This document shows, one piece after another, positions 15,345 to 15,411 of a DNA stretch of 15,411 nt. Both the position numbers and the translations under genes were made by a program. Origin of the DNA: an uncultured Collinsella sp. (lineage in GTDB: Bacteria > Actinomycetota > Coriobacteriia > Coriobacteriales > Coriobacteriaceae); NCBI GenBank assembly GCA_900550835.1, contig URTP01000032.1, positions 1 to 15,411 of the forward strand. Direction: 5' to 3'. Each line of letters starts with the position of its first letter. Position 1 is the first letter of the stretch. The notes beneath the pieces are model-generated. The model searched no databases. It had not been told where the DNA came from and saw only the letters and a program-made list of their open reading frames with translations.

Positions 15345-15383
15345 GAAATTGAACGGCAGATTGTCCAAATGCGGCCCGCGTAA

Positions 15384-15411
15384 CTAAACCCGCTCTGCGA
15401 TCTCGTGGATG
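15384..15411 (-). CDS. 3' end of an unidentified minus-strand gene
   Basis: The last bases read on the minus strand as IHEIAERV followed by TAG (15386-15384). Only eight residues are visible, so no function can be assigned. The call rests on context: the frame is open to the edge, and a terminator hairpin follows 40 nt after the stop, joined by the same post-stop sequence that follows the dipeptidase stop codon. Confidence 0.4.

Overview
The window looks like a chromosome segment of a high-G+C gut actinobacterium of the class Coriobacteriia, most likely Collinsella or a close relative. The inference rests on G+C-rich codon use, AGGAGG-type ribosome sites, gene content, and intergenic gaps packed with short GGGGAC-cored hairpin repeats. 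It comes from gene and repeat style, not from a database match.

Layout. At 1-1081 (minus) is the N-terminal 360 residues of an ABC-F ATPase that runs off the left edge. At 1287-4946 (minus) lies a compact phosphate-uptake operon transcribed pstS-pstC-pstA-pstB, closed by a hairpin plus T-run terminator; no phoU is present in the window. At 5257-7410 (minus) a HAD-family phosphatase is followed by an M20 dipeptidase, also closed by a terminator hairpin. At 7568-8428 (plus), divergent from the HAD gene, is a DegV-family fatty-acid-binding protein.

The accessory part is 8429-12828. A repeat-rich gap of about 0.7 kb holds a terminator, one copy of a 38-bp repeat, and a 228-bp structure with long inverted arms. 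It precedes a visibly more A+T-rich 1003-codon gene. That gene encodes an archaeo-eukaryotic primase-like domain of the type described from TOTE conflict systems, an SF2 XPB-like helicase, and a C-terminal PLD-like domain whose HKD motif is lost. A second copy of the 38-bp repeat overlaps this gene's stop codon, so the gene is bracketed by direct repeats. Convergent to it is a RelB/DinJ-YafQ type toxin-antitoxin pair. Together this reads as a small defence or mobile-element island.

Housekeeping resumes at 12953-14985 (minus) with tgt (queuine/preQ1 tRNA-guanine transglycosylase) and a LOG-family Rossmann-fold protein. The last 400 bp hold the tgt promoter, a composite palindromic repeat, and a terminator whose flanking sequence matches that of the dipeptidase terminator. 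At the extreme right is the apparent 3' end of another minus-strand gene.

The most interesting structure is non-coding. (i) Four or more hairpins have unrelated stems but share a GGGGAC-type core. (ii) A post-stop terminator module recurs at two unrelated genes with identical internal spacing. (iii) Direct and inverted repeats frame the primase-helicase gene.
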